Under the pieces are notes generated by a model. The model made no database searches. It worked only from the letters and a program-made list of their open reading frames with translations, and was not told the DNA's origin. Below, piece after piece: positions 46,247-55,931 of a stretch of 64,000 nt of DNA; position 1 is the first letter of the stretch, and every line of letters begins with the position of its first letter. A program made the position numbers and the translations under genes. This DNA comes from Burkholderiales bacterium. GTDB lineage: Bacteria; Pseudomonadota; Gammaproteobacteria; Burkholderiales; Ga0077523. Location of the stretch: NCBI GenBank assembly GCA_019745565.1, contig JAIESW010000028.1, positions 1-64,000 on the forward strand. Direction: 5' to 3'.

Positions 46247-47638
46247 ATGATACCGCAGAGTTCCCTGGTGATCGACGCAGGACTGCTCAGGCGCTACGAC
46301 CAGAGCGGGCCGCGCTACACCTCCTACCCGACCGCGGATCGCTTCGTGGAAGCATTCGACGCGGCGACCTATCGGCGGCAGCTGGAGCATCGCGATCTTG
46401 GCGGCATCGCGCGCGGGCTATCGCTGTACGTGCACATCCCGTTCTGCAGCAACATCTGCTTCTACTGCGGCTGCAACAAGATCATCACGCGCGACCATGG
46501 CAGGTCGGCCAAGTACCTGCGCTACCTCGCCAAGGAAGCCGCGATGGTGGCCGCCGCGGTGGCGGGGAACCGGCAGCTGTGTCAGTTCCACATCGGCGGC
46601 GGCACGCCCACCTTCCTGGCCCCGGAGGAGCTGCGACGGCTGATGGACATCCTCACGTCGCACTTCGCCTTCGCCTCCGACGGCGAGTACTCCATCGAGA
46701 TCGACCCGCGCAGCGTCGCGCCGGGGACCATCGGCATGCTGGCGCAGCTGGGCTTCAACCGCATGAGCGTCGGCGTTCAGGACTTCGATCCGGTGGTGCA
46801 GAAGGCCGTGAACCGCATTCAGGACGAAGCGCTGACTCGCGCCGCCGTGGCCGAGGGGCGCGCGGCCGGGTTCAAGTCGATCAACCTCGACCTGATCTAC
46901 GGCCTGCCGAAGCAGAACGTCATCGCGTTCAGCCACACCATCGACCGCGTGATCGAGATCGATCCGGACCGGATCGCCCTGTACGGCTACGCGCACCTGC
47001 CGCAAGTGTTCAAGCCGCAGCGGCGCATTGCGGAAGCCGACCTGCCGGATGCCGAGACGCGCATCGACATGATGATGCTCGCAATCCGGCGCTTGAGCGC
47101 CGCGGGCTACCTGTACATCGGCATGGACCACTTTGCGAAACCCGGCGACGAACTGGCGGTCGCGCAGCGTCAGGGACGGCTGCACCGCAACTTCCAGGGG
47201 TACTCGACCCACGCGGAGTGCGATCTCGTCGCCCTGGGTGTCACCGCCATCGGCGCCGTGGGCCCCACGTATGTCCAGAACCGCCGCACGCTCGACGAGT
47301 ACTATGATCACCTCGACGCGGGACTGCTGCCGGTGCTGCGCGGGATCGAGCTGTCGGCCGACGATCTGTTGCGGCGGGCGCTCATCCAGTCGCTGATGTG
47401 CCATGGGGCGGTCTCCATCGAGTCGCTGGAGATCGCGCACCTGATCGAGTTCGAACGGTACTTCGCCGAGGAGCTGATGGACCTGCAGACCTTCATCGAC
47501 GACGGGCTGGTGGAGCGTGACGACGAATGGCTCACGGTCACGCCGCGGGGGCGGCTGCTGGTCCGGGCGATCTGCATGGTGTTCGACCGGTACCTTCGCA
47601 CCCAGCGCCGGGCGGCGACCTATTCGAAGGTGATCTGA
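46247..47638 (+). CDS. hemN: Oxygen-independent coproporphyrinogen III oxidase (HemN)
   Basis: A 463-residue radical-SAM enzyme that decarboxylates coproporphyrinogen III to protoporphyrinogen IX without O2. The cluster motif is Cys67-x3-Cys71-x2-Cys74 (YVHIPFCSNICFYCGCNKII). RYTSYPTADRF at the N-terminus distinguishes true HemN from the HemW chaperone. It supplies haem under the same low-oxygen conditions as the cbb3 oxidase. Start ATG 46247. Confidence 0.95.
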   Translation: MIPQSSLVIDAGLLRRYDQSGPRYTSYPTADRFVEAFDAATYRRQLEHRDLGGIARGLSLYVHIPFCSNICFYCGCNKIITRDHGRSAKYLRYLAKEAAMVAAAVAGNRQLCQFHIGGGTPTFLAPEELRRLMDILTSHFAFASDGEYSIEIDPRSVAPGTIGMLAQLGFNRMSVGVQDFDPVVQKAVNRIQDEALTRAAVAEGRAAGFKSINLDLIYGLPKQNVIAFSHTIDRVIEIDPDRIALYGYAHLPQVFKPQRRIAEADLPDAETRIDMMMLAIRRLSAAGYLYIGMDHFAKPGDELAVAQRQGRLHRNFQGYSTHAECDLVALGVTAIGAVGPTYVQNRRTLDEYYDHLDAGLLPVLRGIELSADDLLRRALIQSLMCHGAVSIESLEIAHLIEFERYFAEELMDLQTFIDDGLVERDDEWLTVTPRGRLLVRAICMVFDRYLRTQRRAATYSKVI

Positions 47639-47642
47639 GACC

Positions 47643-48365
47643 GTGTCGGGCAGCGCAGAGCTGATCGTCACCCTGGCGGGCGCCGCTTTCCTCGTGGGCC
47701 TGCTCGGCGGCGTGCACTGCGTTGCCATGTGCGGCGGCATCACGGCGTCGCTGTCCGGTGCGACCGGGCCGAACCTACCGGCGTGGCAGGTGCAGTCGGG
47801 CTACAACCTGGGGCGTATCGGGAGCTACGGTGTCGCGGGTGCCATCGCCGGGACGATCGGCGGGGGCGGGCTACTGCTGCGGGAACTGCTGCCGGTGCAG
47901 CTCGCCTTTTTCATCGTCGCCAACGTCCTGCTCGTGGCGCTGGGTCTGTACCTGGGCGGCTGGTCGCGCTGGATCGTCCGCCTCGAGGAGCCCGGGCGAC
48001 AGTTGTGGCGCTTCGTGCAGCCGCACGTCCAGCGGCTGCTGCCGGTGGACAGCTGGCCGAAGGCGCTGGCGGCGGGGGCCCTGTGGGGCTGGCTGCCCTG
48101 CGGACTGGTGTACAGCCTGCTGGCGTCCGCCGTGCTGGCGGGGAGCCCGGCGGGAGGCGCCGCCGTCATGCTGGCGTTCGGTCTGGGAACGGCCCCCAAC
48201 CTGCTCGGCGCCGGGTTCGCCCTCGAGAAGACGCGCTCGCTCCTCGGACCCCGGACACTCCGCCGCTGGGCCGGAGCATTGGTCGCCGGGTTCGGGGTGG
48301 TGGGGCTGGCGCGCGCGGCCGACCTCGGGGAACACATCCGCCGCGGGCTGCTCTGCCTACTGTAG
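47643..48365 (+). CDS. TauE/SafE-like (UreH-type) membrane protein
   Basis: A 240-residue inner-membrane protein with about six segments. It has the paired signatures GGVHCVAMCGGI (about 22-33) and GWLPCGLVYSLLAS, typical of the sulfite-exporter/UreH/DsbD-like family found next to cbb3 genes. A role in metal or thiol transport supporting oxidase assembly is plausible but unproven. The GTG at 47643 is 5 bases after the hemN stop, so the genes are probably cotranscribed. Confidence 0.82.
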   Translation: MSGSAELIVTLAGAAFLVGLLGGVHCVAMCGGITASLSGATGPNLPAWQVQSGYNLGRIGSYGVAGAIAGTIGGGGLLLRELLPVQLAFFIVANVLLVALGLYLGGWSRWIVRLEEPGRQLWRFVQPHVQRLLPVDSWPKALAAGALWGWLPCGLVYSLLASAVLAGSPAGGAAVMLAFGLGTAPNLLGAGFALEKTRSLLGPRTLRRWAGALVAGFGVVGLARAADLGEHIRRGLLCLL

Positions 48366-48408
48366 AGGCGGCAAAGGCCCCGGGCCCCCGAAAAAGGCCT
48401 GTTCCGGC

Positions 48409-48438
48409 TTGAGCGGTCGGGGCGAAATAGTCTAATAT
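48409..48438 (+). promoter_or_regulatory. Promoter of the rpsB-tsf transcription unit
   Basis: TTGAGC (48409-48414), an 18-base spacer and TAATAT (48433-48438, 5 of 6 with TATAAT) form the best sigma-70 type promoter in the window. Transcription would start near 48445, giving an rpsB leader of about 170 bases. Confidence 0.68.
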
Positions 48439-48510
48439 TCAAAGTTATCCCGGCTCCGGAGGTCGCATGACCATCCGGGTTCGGGAAATTCGCACATCCG
48501 CACCCCCAAG

Positions 48511-48568
48511 ATCTGCAGTGGTGCCCGGTCCGACCGGGTCTGCAGATGCCCGGTTCACGCGAACCGGG
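48511..48568 (+). promoter_or_regulatory. Tandem hairpins in the rpsB leader (candidate S2 autoregulatory site)
   Basis: Hairpin 1 (48511-48547) has an outer stem ATCTGCAG/CTGCAGAT and an inner stem CCCGGT/ACCGGG. Hairpin 2 (48549-48568) is CCCGGTTC/GAACCGGG with a 4-base loop. They lie 47 bases upstream of the rpsB ATG and have no T-run, so they look like a structured leader rather than a terminator. Ribosomal protein S2 represses rpsB-tsf through a leader structure in E. coli; a comparable role here is inferred. Confidence 0.55.
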
Positions 48569-48614
48569 TTCCAGCGGATGGAGGCTCAACCCGTAGTCGT
48601 CAGGAGTGAAGCAA

Positions 48615-49364
48615 ATGTCCGTGACCATGCGTCAGATGCTGGAGGCCGGCGTCCATTTCGGCCACCAGACGCGGTACTGGAACCCGAAGATGGCGCCGTA
48701 CATCTTCGGCCACCGCAACAAGATCCACATCATCCATCTCGAGAAGACCCTCGCGATGTACCAGGACGCGATGAAGTACGTGCGTCAACTGGCTGCCAAC
48801 AAGGGCACCATCATGTTCGTGGGCACCAAGCGCCAGGCTCGCGACATCGTGCGCGAAGAAGCGGTCCGCGCCGGCTGCCCGTACGTCGATCACCGCTGGC
48901 TGGGCGGCATGCTCACCAACTTCAAGACCGTCAAGGGATCGATCAAGCGCCTGCGCGAGATGGAATCGATGGTGCAGGACGGCTCGATGGAAAAGCTGGT
49001 GAAGAAGGAAGGCCTCATGTTCCAGCGCGAACTCGAGAAGCTCGAGCGCAGCCTGGGCGGCATCAAGGACATGAACGGTCTGCCCGACGCGCTGTTCGTG
49101 ATCGACGTCGGCTACCACAAGATCGCCGTGACCGAAGCTGCCAAGCTCGGAATTCCGGTGGTCGGGGTGGTCGATTCGAACCACTCGCCCGACGGCGTCA
49201 ACTACGTCATCCCGGGCAACGACGATTCGAGCCGCGCGATCCGCCTGTATGCGCGCGGCGCCGCGGATGCGGTGCTGGAAGGCCGCAGCCAGATCGTCCG
49301 CGAAATCGTGGGCGGCGACGAATTCGTCGAAGTCGAGACGACCGAAGAACAAGCAGCATCGTGA
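48615..49364 (+). CDS. rpsB: 30S ribosomal protein S2
   Basis: A 249-residue ribosomal protein of the small subunit, with the family opening [20 protein letters not shown], then YWNPKM. GGAG at 48603-48606 lies 8 bases before ATG 48615, which is preferred over an upstream GTG at 48606 that would overlap the Shine-Dalgarno. First gene of the rpsB-tsf pair; followed by the terminator/attenuator hairpin. Confidence 0.98.
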   Translation: MSVTMRQMLEAGVHFGHQTRYWNPKMAPYIFGHRNKIHIIHLEKTLAMYQDAMKYVRQLAANKGTIMFVGTKRQARDIVREEAVRAGCPYVDHRWLGGMLTNFKTVKGSIKRLREMESMVQDGSMEKLVKKEGLMFQRELEKLERSLGGIKDMNGLPDALFVIDVGYHKIAVTEAAKLGIPVVGVVDSNHSPDGVNYVIPGNDDSSRAIRLYARGAADAVLEGRSQIVREIVGGDEFVEVETTEEQAAS

Positions 49365-49371
49365 TGCACGG

Positions 49372-49395
49372 CCCCGGCGACCCGCCGGGGTTTTT
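49372..49395 (+). terminator. Intrinsic terminator/attenuator between rpsB and tsf
   Basis: CCCCGGC (49372-49378) pairs with GCCGGGG (49384-49390) around a 5-base loop and is followed by five T (49391-49395). This is the only hairpin in the window with a clear T-run. It would partly separate rpsB from tsf expression, as attenuation between these genes is known elsewhere. Confidence 0.8.
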
Positions 49396-49457
49396 CATTT
49401 CCCGCGGTGGACGACCCGGTTGACGGGTGCGGTCGCGCGGAAGAATCAGGAGCGAAC

Positions 49458-50348
49458 ATGGCGGAAATCACCGCTTCCATGGTGAAGGAACTGCGCGAGA
49501 AGACCGACGCGCCGATGATGGAATGCAAGAAGGCGCTGTCCGAAGCGGGCGGCGACATGGCGAAAGCCGAGGAGATCCTGCGGGTCAAGCTGGGCAACAA
49601 GGCTGCCAAGGCATCCGCGCGTGTGGCGGCGGAAGGCATCGTGGGCACCTGGCTCGCCGGTGACGGCAAGCTCGCCGCCATCGTCGAAGTGAACTGCGAA
49701 ACCGACTTCGTCGCGAAGAACCCGGACTTCCTGGGGTTTGCGGCAAAGCTGGCTGAGCTGGTGGCGTCGAAGAATCCCGCCGACGTGGCGGCGCTGTCCG
49801 CGCTCACGATCGACGGCAAGACGGTGGAAGCCACGCGCGCCGAGCTGGTGGGTCGCATCGGCGAGAACATGTCGATCCGCCGTTTCGTGCGCATTCAGGC
49901 GAAGGGCAAGGTCGCCCAGTACGTTCACGGCGGTGCCAAGATCGGCGTCCTGGTGGACGTGGTTGGCGGCGACGAGACGCTCGCCAAGGATCTGGCCATG
50001 CACATCGCTGCGGCCAAGCCCGTGGCGTTGTCGAAGGAACAGGTGCCGGCCGAGCTGATCGAGAAGGAACGCAACATCGCTGCCGCCAAGGCGGCCGAGT
50101 CCGGTAAACCGGCGGACATCGCAGCCAAGATGGTGGAAGGCAGCGTCCAGAAGTACCTGAAGGAGGTCACGCTGTTCGGTCAGCCGTTCGTGAAGGACGA
50201 CAAGCAGACGATCGAGCAGCTGCTCAAGGCCAAGGGCGCTTCGGTGCCGGCGTTCACGCTGTATATCGTGGGCGAAGGCATCGAGAAGAAGACGACGGAC
50301 TTTGCTGCCGAAGTCGCGGCCCAGGCCGCCGCCGCAGCAGCACGCTAG
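49458..50348 (+). CDS. tsf: Elongation factor Ts
   Basis: The nucleotide exchange factor for EF-Tu, 296 residues. The N-terminal signature [20 protein letters not shown], then [17 protein letters not shown], is diagnostic, and [10 protein letters not shown] is the conserved core motif. AGGAG precedes the ATG at 49458. It follows rpsB across the terminator. Confidence 0.98.
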   Translation: MAEITASMVKELREKTDAPMMECKKALSEAGGDMAKAEEILRVKLGNKAAKASARVAAEGIVGTWLAGDGKLAAIVEVNCETDFVAKNPDFLGFAAKLAELVASKNPADVAALSALTIDGKTVEATRAELVGRIGENMSIRRFVRIQAKGKVAQYVHGGAKIGVLVDVVGGDETLAKDLAMHIAAAKPVALSKEQVPAELIEKERNIAAAKAAESGKPADIAAKMVEGSVQKYLKEVTLFGQPFVKDDKQTIEQLLKAKGASVPAFTLYIVGEGIEKKTTDFAAEVAAQAAAAAAR

Positions 50349-50366
50349 AGCCGACGCGATCGCCCG

Positions 50367-51083
50367 ATGCCGCAGGCCGCCTTCAAGCGCATCCTCCTCA
50401 AGCTATCGGGCGAAGCCCTCATGGGCGACGACAGCTACGGCATCAACCGCGGCGTGATCGAGCGCATCTGCGGCGAGATCGCGGACGTGGTCAATCTCGG
50501 TGTCGAGGTGGGTGTGGTGATCGGCGGCGGCAACATCTTCCGCGGCGTCGCGCCCGGTGCCGCGGGGATGGATCGGGCGACCGCCGACTACATGGGCATG
50601 CTCGCCACCGTGATGAACGCGCTGGCGCTGCAGGATGCCATGCGCCGCGTTGGCCTCTCCGGTCGCGTGCAGTCGGCGCTCAACATCGAGCAGGTGGCCG
50701 AGCCGTACATCCGCGGCAAGGCCATCCGCTACCTGGAAGAAGGCAAGGTCGTCATCTTCGCGGCCGGCACCGGCAACCCGTTCTTCACCACCGACACCGC
50801 GGCGGCATTGCGCGGCATGGAGATGAACGTCGACATCGTGCTTAAGGCCACCAAGGTGGACGGGGTCTACACCGACGATCCGAAGACCAATCCGGACGCC
50901 ATGCGCTACCAGCAACTCACCTTCGACGAGGCCATCGTCAAGAACCTGAAGGTGATGGACGCCACCGCACTCACCCTGTGCCGGGACCAGAAGCTGCCGA
51001 TATGCGTGTTCAGCATCTTCAAGGCGGGGGCGCTGCGGCGGGTGGTGCTGGGCGAGGACGAGGGCACGCGCGTACACGCGTGA
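50367..51083 (+). CDS. pyrH: UMP kinase
   Basis: Phosphorylates UMP to UDP, 238 residues. The amino-acid-kinase fold shows [15 protein letters not shown] at the N-terminus, [24 protein letters not shown] and [15 protein letters not shown]. The start ATG is 19 bases after tsf, in the usual tsf-pyrH-frr order. Confidence 0.98.
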   Translation: MPQAAFKRILLKLSGEALMGDDSYGINRGVIERICGEIADVVNLGVEVGVVIGGGNIFRGVAPGAAGMDRATADYMGMLATVMNALALQDAMRRVGLSGRVQSALNIEQVAEPYIRGKAIRYLEEGKVVIFAAGTGNPFFTTDTAAALRGMEMNVDIVLKATKVDGVYTDDPKTNPDAMRYQQLTFDEAIVKNLKVMDATALTLCRDQKLPICVFSIFKAGALRRVVLGEDEGTRVHA

Positions 51084-51115
51084 GGCAGGCAACTTAAGGG
51101 GCAAGGGGACGACGC

Positions 51116-51673
51116 ATGATCGCTGACGTCAAGAAGACCACCGAGCAGAAGATGCAGAAGTCGCTCGAAACCTTGAAGGCCGATCTCGGCAAGGTCCGCA
51201 CCGGTCGCGCGCACACCGGGATCCTCGACCACGTCAAGGTCGACTACTACGGCAATCCGACGCCCATCAACCAGGTGGCGAACGTCACGCTGATCGACGC
51301 CCGCACCATCGGCGTCGCGCCGTTCGAGAAGAAGCTGACCCAGGCCATCGAGAAGGCGATCCGCGAGTCGGATCTCGGACTCAACCCGGCGTCGGTGGGC
51401 GACATGGTGCGCGTGCCGATGCCTGCGCTCACCGAAGAGCGCCGGCGCGACCTCATCAAGGTGGTGAGAGGGGAGGCGGAGAACGCCCGCGTCGCGATCC
51501 GCAACGTGCGCCGCGAAGGCAACGACCAGTTGAAGAAACTGCTCAAGGACAAGAAGGTGGCGGAGGACGAGGAGCGTCGCGGGCAGGACGACATCCAGAA
51601 GCTCACGGACCGCTACATCGCCGAGGTCGAGAAGGCCCTGTCGGCGAAGGAAGCGGAACTCCTCGCGGTTTAG
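51116..51673 (+). CDS. frr: Ribosome recycling factor
   Basis: A 185-residue factor that splits post-termination ribosomes with [23 protein letters not shown] (about 21-40) and the later [20 protein letters not shown] are diagnostic of the family. Separated by 33 bases from pyrH, with AAGGGGCAAGGGG before the ATG. Confidence 0.98.
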   Translation: MIADVKKTTEQKMQKSLETLKADLGKVRTGRAHTGILDHVKVDYYGNPTPINQVANVTLIDARTIGVAPFEKKLTQAIEKAIRESDLGLNPASVGDMVRVPMPALTEERRRDLIKVVRGEAENARVAIRNVRREGNDQLKKLLKDKKVAEDEERRGQDDIQKLTDRYIAEVEKALSAKEAELLAV

Positions 51674-51682
51674 GGCCTGACC

Positions 51683-52486
51683 TTGGCCAAGCACGAAAGC
51701 TCGACGCTCGATGTCCCGGCCACAGGCGCGGTGCCGCGGCACGTCGCCGTCATCATGGACGGCAACGGGCGCTGGGCGAAGAAGCGGTTCCTGCCGCGCG
51801 TCGCCGGCCACAAGCGTGGCGTGGAAGCGGTGCGCGACGCCGTGCGCGCGTGTGCGGGCGCCGGCGTCGAATATCTCACGCTGTTCGCGTTCTCGAGCGA
51901 GAACTGGCGCCGGCCGGCCGACGAGGTCTCGTTTCTCATGCAGCTCTTCGTGCGCGCGCTCGAACAGGAAGTGGCGCGGCTGCACGAGAACGGCATCCGA
52001 CTGAAGATCGTGGGCGACCTGTCGGCGTTCGAGCCGCGGTTGACGCGTCTCATCACCGATGCGGAGAAGCTGACCGCCGACAACGACGGCCTCACCCTCA
52101 CCATCGCCGCGAACTACGGCGGCCGCTGGGACATCCTGCAGGCGGTGAACCGGCTGTGCGCAGCCGATCCTTCGAAGGCCGGCCGCTACACCGAGGAGGA
52201 CCTCGCGCCGTGGCTCGCCATGAGCTACGCGCCCGAGCCGGACCTGTTCATCCGCACCGGCGGCGAGCAGCGCGTGAGCAACTTCCTGCTGTGGCACCTG
52301 GCCTACACCGAACTCTATTTCACCGATACGCTGTGGCCGGATTTCGGCGACGCGGAGCTGCGTCGGGCCTTCGAGTTCTACTGCACGCGCGAGCGCCGCT
52401 TCGGACGCACGAGCGAGCAGGTGGCCGGGCGCGACGACGCCGAGCCGACGCCGCGCCGGATCGCCTCGGACGCCGCGGGCCGTTGA
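51683..52486 (+). CDS. uppS: Isoprenyl transferase (undecaprenyl diphosphate synthase)
   Basis: A cis-prenyltransferase of 267 residues making the C55 lipid carrier for peptidoglycan and lipopolysaccharide. Asp26 in [15 protein letters not shown] binds Mg2+ and diphosphate. [14 protein letters not shown] and [20 protein letters not shown] are also conserved. The start appears to be TTG 51683, 10 bases after frr; a GTG at residue 17 is the alternative. The C-terminal tail after [10 protein letters not shown] is poorly conserved. Confidence 0.95.
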   Translation: MAKHESSTLDVPATGAVPRHVAVIMDGNGRWAKKRFLPRVAGHKRGVEAVRDAVRACAGAGVEYLTLFAFSSENWRRPADEVSFLMQLFVRALEQEVARLHENGIRLKIVGDLSAFEPRLTRLITDAEKLTADNDGLTLTIAANYGGRWDILQAVNRLCAADPSKAGRYTEEDLAPWLAMSYAPEPDLFIRTGGEQRVSNFLLWHLAYTELYFTDTLWPDFGDAELRRAFEFYCTRERRFGRTSEQVAGRDDAEPTPRRIASDAAGR

Positions 52487-52504
52487 CGCCGTCCCGCCCG
52501 AACT

Positions 52505-53329
52505 ATGCTGCGGCAGCGGATCCTGACGGCAGCGGTGGTGTTGCTGGTGGCGCTGGCCGCGCTGTTCTGGTTTCCCAACGCCGCATGGTCGCTGTTCGTC
52601 GCGCTCGTGACGACACTCGGCGCCTGGGAGTGGGGGCGGCTGTCGGGCTGGCGCCCGCTCGCGCGCGTGGCCTATGCGGCGGTGATCGGGGCGAGCTGCA
52701 TCGCGATCTTCATCGCGCTGTCACACGGTGCCACGGTCGTGCAGCAGGAGCGGTTCGACCTCGCGATCTTCGGCATCGCGCTGGCCTTCTGGGTATGTAT
52801 CGCGCTGCCGTGGATCGCGTGGCGCTGGCGCCTGCGCAGTCCGCCGGCACTGGCACTGGTCGGATGGTGGGTGCTGGTGCCTGCGTGGCTGGCGGCAACC
52901 CGCATGCAACTGCACCCGGCGCTGCTGCTGGCACTGCTCGTGGTCATCTGGATCGCCGACACGGCGGCGTACTTCGCCGGCCGGCGCTTCGGCCGCAACA
53001 AGCTGGCACCGCTGGTGAGTCCGGGCAAGACCTGGGAAGGCGTGGCCGGCGCGTTTCTCGGCGTGGTGGTCTACTTCATGGTGCTCGGCGCGTTGCGCAT
53101 TCCCGCCTTGCCCGAGCTGCTGCGCTGGCCGGTGGTGGCGGTGTTCTTCGCGATGACGGCGCTCGGCATCGTGGGTGATCTCTTCGAGTCGTGGATGAAG
53201 CGCGAGGCCGGTGTGAAGGACAGCGGGACCTTGCTGCCCGGCCACGGCGGCGTACTCGACCGCATCGATGCGCTGACCGCGAGCCTGCCGCTCGCGGGGC
53301 TCGCCGCGCTGACGATCCTCGCCCCCTGA
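52505..53329 (+). CDS. cdsA: Phosphatidate cytidylyltransferase
   Basis: An integral membrane enzyme of 274 residues making CDP-diacylglycerol from CTP and phosphatidate. It has about eight hydrophobic segments and the CdsA signature [15 protein letters not shown], followed by [20 protein letters not shown], then [14 protein letters not shown]. Its neighbours are uppS and dxr in the standard order. Confidence 0.96.
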   Translation: MLRQRILTAAVVLLVALAALFWFPNAAWSLFVALVTTLGAWEWGRLSGWRPLARVAYAAVIGASCIAIFIALSHGATVVQQERFDLAIFGIALAFWVCIALPWIAWRWRLRSPPALALVGWWVLVPAWLAATRMQLHPALLLALLVVIWIADTAAYFAGRRFGRNKLAPLVSPGKTWEGVAGAFLGVVVYFMVLGALRIPALPELLRWPVVAVFFAMTALGIVGDLFESWMKREAGVKDSGTLLPGHGGVLDRIDALTASLPLAGLAALTILAP

Positions 53330-53342
53330 TGGAACGCACGGC

Positions 53343-54554
53343 ATGCACGGCGTAGCGATCCTCGGTTCCACCGGCAGCGTCGGGCGCAATACGCTCGACG
53401 TGATCGCCCGACATCCGGACCGCTTCCGCGCGGTGGCGCTGTCGGCTCACCGGCAGATCGATGTCCTGTTCGAACAGTGCCTGGCGCATCGGCCGGACCT
53501 GGCAGCCGTTGTCGACGCCGACGCGGCGCAACGCCTGCGTGATCGCCTGGTGGAGGCCGGTGTGCCGACGCAGGTGATGAGCGGTCCGGACGGCCTCGAG
53601 GCCGTGGCGACCCACGATCGGGCGCAGTCGGTGATGGCCGCCATCGTGGGCGCCGCGGGTCTGCGACCGACATTGGCGGCCGCCGAGGCGGGCAAGCGCA
53701 TCCTGCTCGCCAACAAGGAAGCGCTGGTGATGGCGGGCGCGGTCTTCATGGATGCCGTCCGGCGCGGCGGTGCGACGCTGCTGCCGATCGACAGCGAGCA
53801 CAACGCCGTGTTCCAGTCGTTGCCGCGCGGCTACGGCGGCGATCTCGCCGGATCGGGCGTGCGCCGCATCGTGCTCACCGCGTCCGGCGGGCCGTTCCGC
53901 ACGCTGCCCCTGGAGCGCTTCGCGGCCGTAACGCCGGAGCAGGCCTGCGCCCATCCGAACTGGGTCATGGGCCGCAAGATCTCGGTGGATTCGGCGACCA
54001 TGATGAACAAGGGCCTCGAGGTCATCGAGGCCCACTGGTTGTTCAATGCGCCGCCCTCGGCCATCGAGGTGGTGATCCACCCCCAGAGCGTGGTGCATTC
54101 CATGGTGGAGTACGTGGACGGATCGGTGATCGCCCAGCTCGGCAACCCCGACATGCGGACACCGATCGCGCACGCGCTCGCGTATCCGGAGCGGGTCGAA
54201 TCCGGAGCCGCGCCCTTGCAGCTCGCGGCGGTGGCCGCGCTCAGCTTCGAAGCACCGGATCCCGCGCGCTTTCCCTGCGTCGGTCTCGCCTTCCGCGCAC
54301 TGGAGCAGGGCGGGGCGGCCCCGGTCGCCCTCAACGCCGCCAACGAGGTGGCCGTGGCGCGGTTCCTCGAAGGGGCACTCACGTTCGATCGGATTCCGGC
54401 ACTGGTCGAGGCGGTCGTCGCACGAACGCCCACGACCGCTGTCCATGACCTCGATGCCGTATTCGAGGTGGATGCCGGTGCCCGCCGCGCCGCTGCGGCC
54501 TGGCTCGAAAAGAACAACGCCGTGCGCGGCGCCGCTGCGCGCGCCGGCGCTTGA
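53343..54554 (+). CDS. dxr: 1-deoxy-D-xylulose 5-phosphate reductoisomerase
   Basis: The second enzyme of the MEP isoprenoid pathway, 403 residues. The NADPH-binding loop [13 protein letters not shown] is at about 8-20; [15 protein letters not shown] holds metal ligands. Other conserved segments are [14 protein letters not shown] and [20 protein letters not shown]. The C-terminal helical domain ends in GAAARAGA. Start ATG 53343. Confidence 0.97.
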   Translation: MHGVAILGSTGSVGRNTLDVIARHPDRFRAVALSAHRQIDVLFEQCLAHRPDLAAVVDADAAQRLRDRLVEAGVPTQVMSGPDGLEAVATHDRAQSVMAAIVGAAGLRPTLAAAEAGKRILLANKEALVMAGAVFMDAVRRGGATLLPIDSEHNAVFQSLPRGYGGDLAGSGVRRIVLTASGGPFRTLPLERFAAVTPEQACAHPNWVMGRKISVDSATMMNKGLEVIEAHWLFNAPPSAIEVVIHPQSVVHSMVEYVDGSVIAQLGNPDMRTPIAHALAYPERVESGAAPLQLAAVAALSFEAPDPARFPCVGLAFRALEQGGAAPVALNAANEVAVARFLEGALTFDRIPALVEAVVARTPTTAVHDLDAVFEVDAGARRAAAAWLEKNNAVRGAAARAGA

Positions 54555-54569
54555 AGGGGAGCTAAACCC

Positions 54570-55928
54570 ATGAACATTCTGTCCACCATCCTCGCCTTCG
54601 TCGTCGCACTGGGTTTGCTGATCGTGTTCCACGAGCTGGGACACTACCTGGTGGCGCGGCTGTGCGGCGTGAAGGTGCTCCGCTTCTCGGTGGGCTTCGG
54701 TGCGCCGATCTGGCACCGCAGGCTCGGCCGCGACGGCACCGAGTGGGCGATCGGCGGTTTTCCGCTGGGCGGCTACGTGAAGATGCTGGACGAGCGCGAA
54801 GGGCCGGTGGCACCGTCGGAGCTGCACCGTGCCTTCAACCGGCAGAACGTCTGGCGCCGCAGCGCCATCGTGGCTGCCGGACCCATCGCGAATTTCCTGC
54901 TGGCGATCGCGCTCTACTGGCTGCTGTTCGTGCACGGCATGCCGGGTCTGCGCCCGGTGGTGGACGCACCGCCGGCCGGCACCGCGGCTGCCGTGGCGAG
55001 CTTCGAGACCGGCGACATCATCACACGCGTGGGCAGCGCGCGCGTGGACACCTGGCAGGACGTGCGCTGGCAGCTGCTCAAGCACGCCATCAAGCGCGAG
55101 ACGGTCACGGTGGAGGTCGAGGATGATCGCGGCGCGCACCGGCAGCGCACGCTCGACCTCGGTGCGATCGAGTCGAAGGACCTCGATGCCGACTTCCTGC
55201 GCGTGATCGGTCTTTCGCGCTACCAACCCGCGATCGTCGGCATGGTGGAAGCGGGCAGCGTCGCGGAGCGGGCCGGGCTGCGGCCGGGCGACCAGATCGT
55301 CGGCATCGACGACGTGAACGTTGCCCGCTGGAGCGACTTCGTGTCGGTCATCCGCGAGAAGCCCGAGGTCGCGGTGATGCTGCAGGTGGTGCGCGGCGCG
55401 GAGGACCTCGATGTCACCGTGACGCCGGCGCCGAAGGACGAGAACGGGAAGACCATCGGCCGCATCGGCGTCGGTCCGATCGACGGTCCGTCGGGCCTGC
55501 AGCGCTACACCGTGCGCGGCGGCATGGCGCCGCTCGAGGCAGTCGCCGCCGCCGCGCGCGAGACCGTCGACAAGTCGGTCTTCACGTTGCAGATGCTGTG
55601 GGAGATGATCTTCGGCCGCGTATCGCCCAAGAACCTGAGCGGTCCGCTCACCATCGCGGACTACGCCGGTCAGTCGGCGCAGCTCGGCTGGATCTACTAC
55701 ATCCAGTTCCTCGCGGTGATTTCCATCAGTCTCGGCGTGCTCAATTTACTGCCGGTACCGTTATTGGACGGTGGGCACTTGATGTACTATTTCGCGGAGA
55801 TCCTCAAGGGCAGTCCGGTGTCGGAGCGAACGCTCGAAATGGGGCAGCGGGTGGGGATGATCATGCTGTTCGGCCTCATGGCGTTCGCCATCTATAACGA
55901 CATCAACCGCCTGGTCGGCGGCTCCTAG
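54570..55928 (+). CDS. rseP: RseP site-2 protease
   Basis: A 452-residue intramembrane zinc metalloprotease that cleaves anti-sigma factor RseA and releases sigma-E. The HExxH motif (His21, Glu22, His25 in VFHELGHYLVARL) and the C-terminal LLPVPLLDGGHLMYY motif are intact. Two PDZ domains lie between (about 115-205 and 210-300). It is next to bamA, whose misfolding is the kind of stress this pathway senses. Confidence 0.96.
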   Translation: MNILSTILAFVVALGLLIVFHELGHYLVARLCGVKVLRFSVGFGAPIWHRRLGRDGTEWAIGGFPLGGYVKMLDEREGPVAPSELHRAFNRQNVWRRSAIVAAGPIANFLLAIALYWLLFVHGMPGLRPVVDAPPAGTAAAVASFETGDIITRVGSARVDTWQDVRWQLLKHAIKRETVTVEVEDDRGAHRQRTLDLGAIESKDLDADFLRVIGLSRYQPAIVGMVEAGSVAERAGLRPGDQIVGIDDVNVARWSDFVSVIREKPEVAVMLQVVRGAEDLDVTVTPAPKDENGKTIGRIGVGPIDGPSGLQRYTVRGGMAPLEAVAAAARETVDKSVFTLQMLWEMIFGRVSPKNLSGPLTIADYAGQSAQLGWIYYIQFLAVISISLGVLNLLPVPLLDGGHLMYYFAEILKGSPVSERTLEMGQRVGMIMLFGLMAFAIYNDINRLVGGS

Positions 55929-55931
55929 CGG

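Noticed and set aside
45386-46390. A longer Fnr protein starting at 46390
   Set aside because: The extension overlaps hemN and its Fnr-controlled promoter; ATG 46129 gives the correct family length and Cys spacing.
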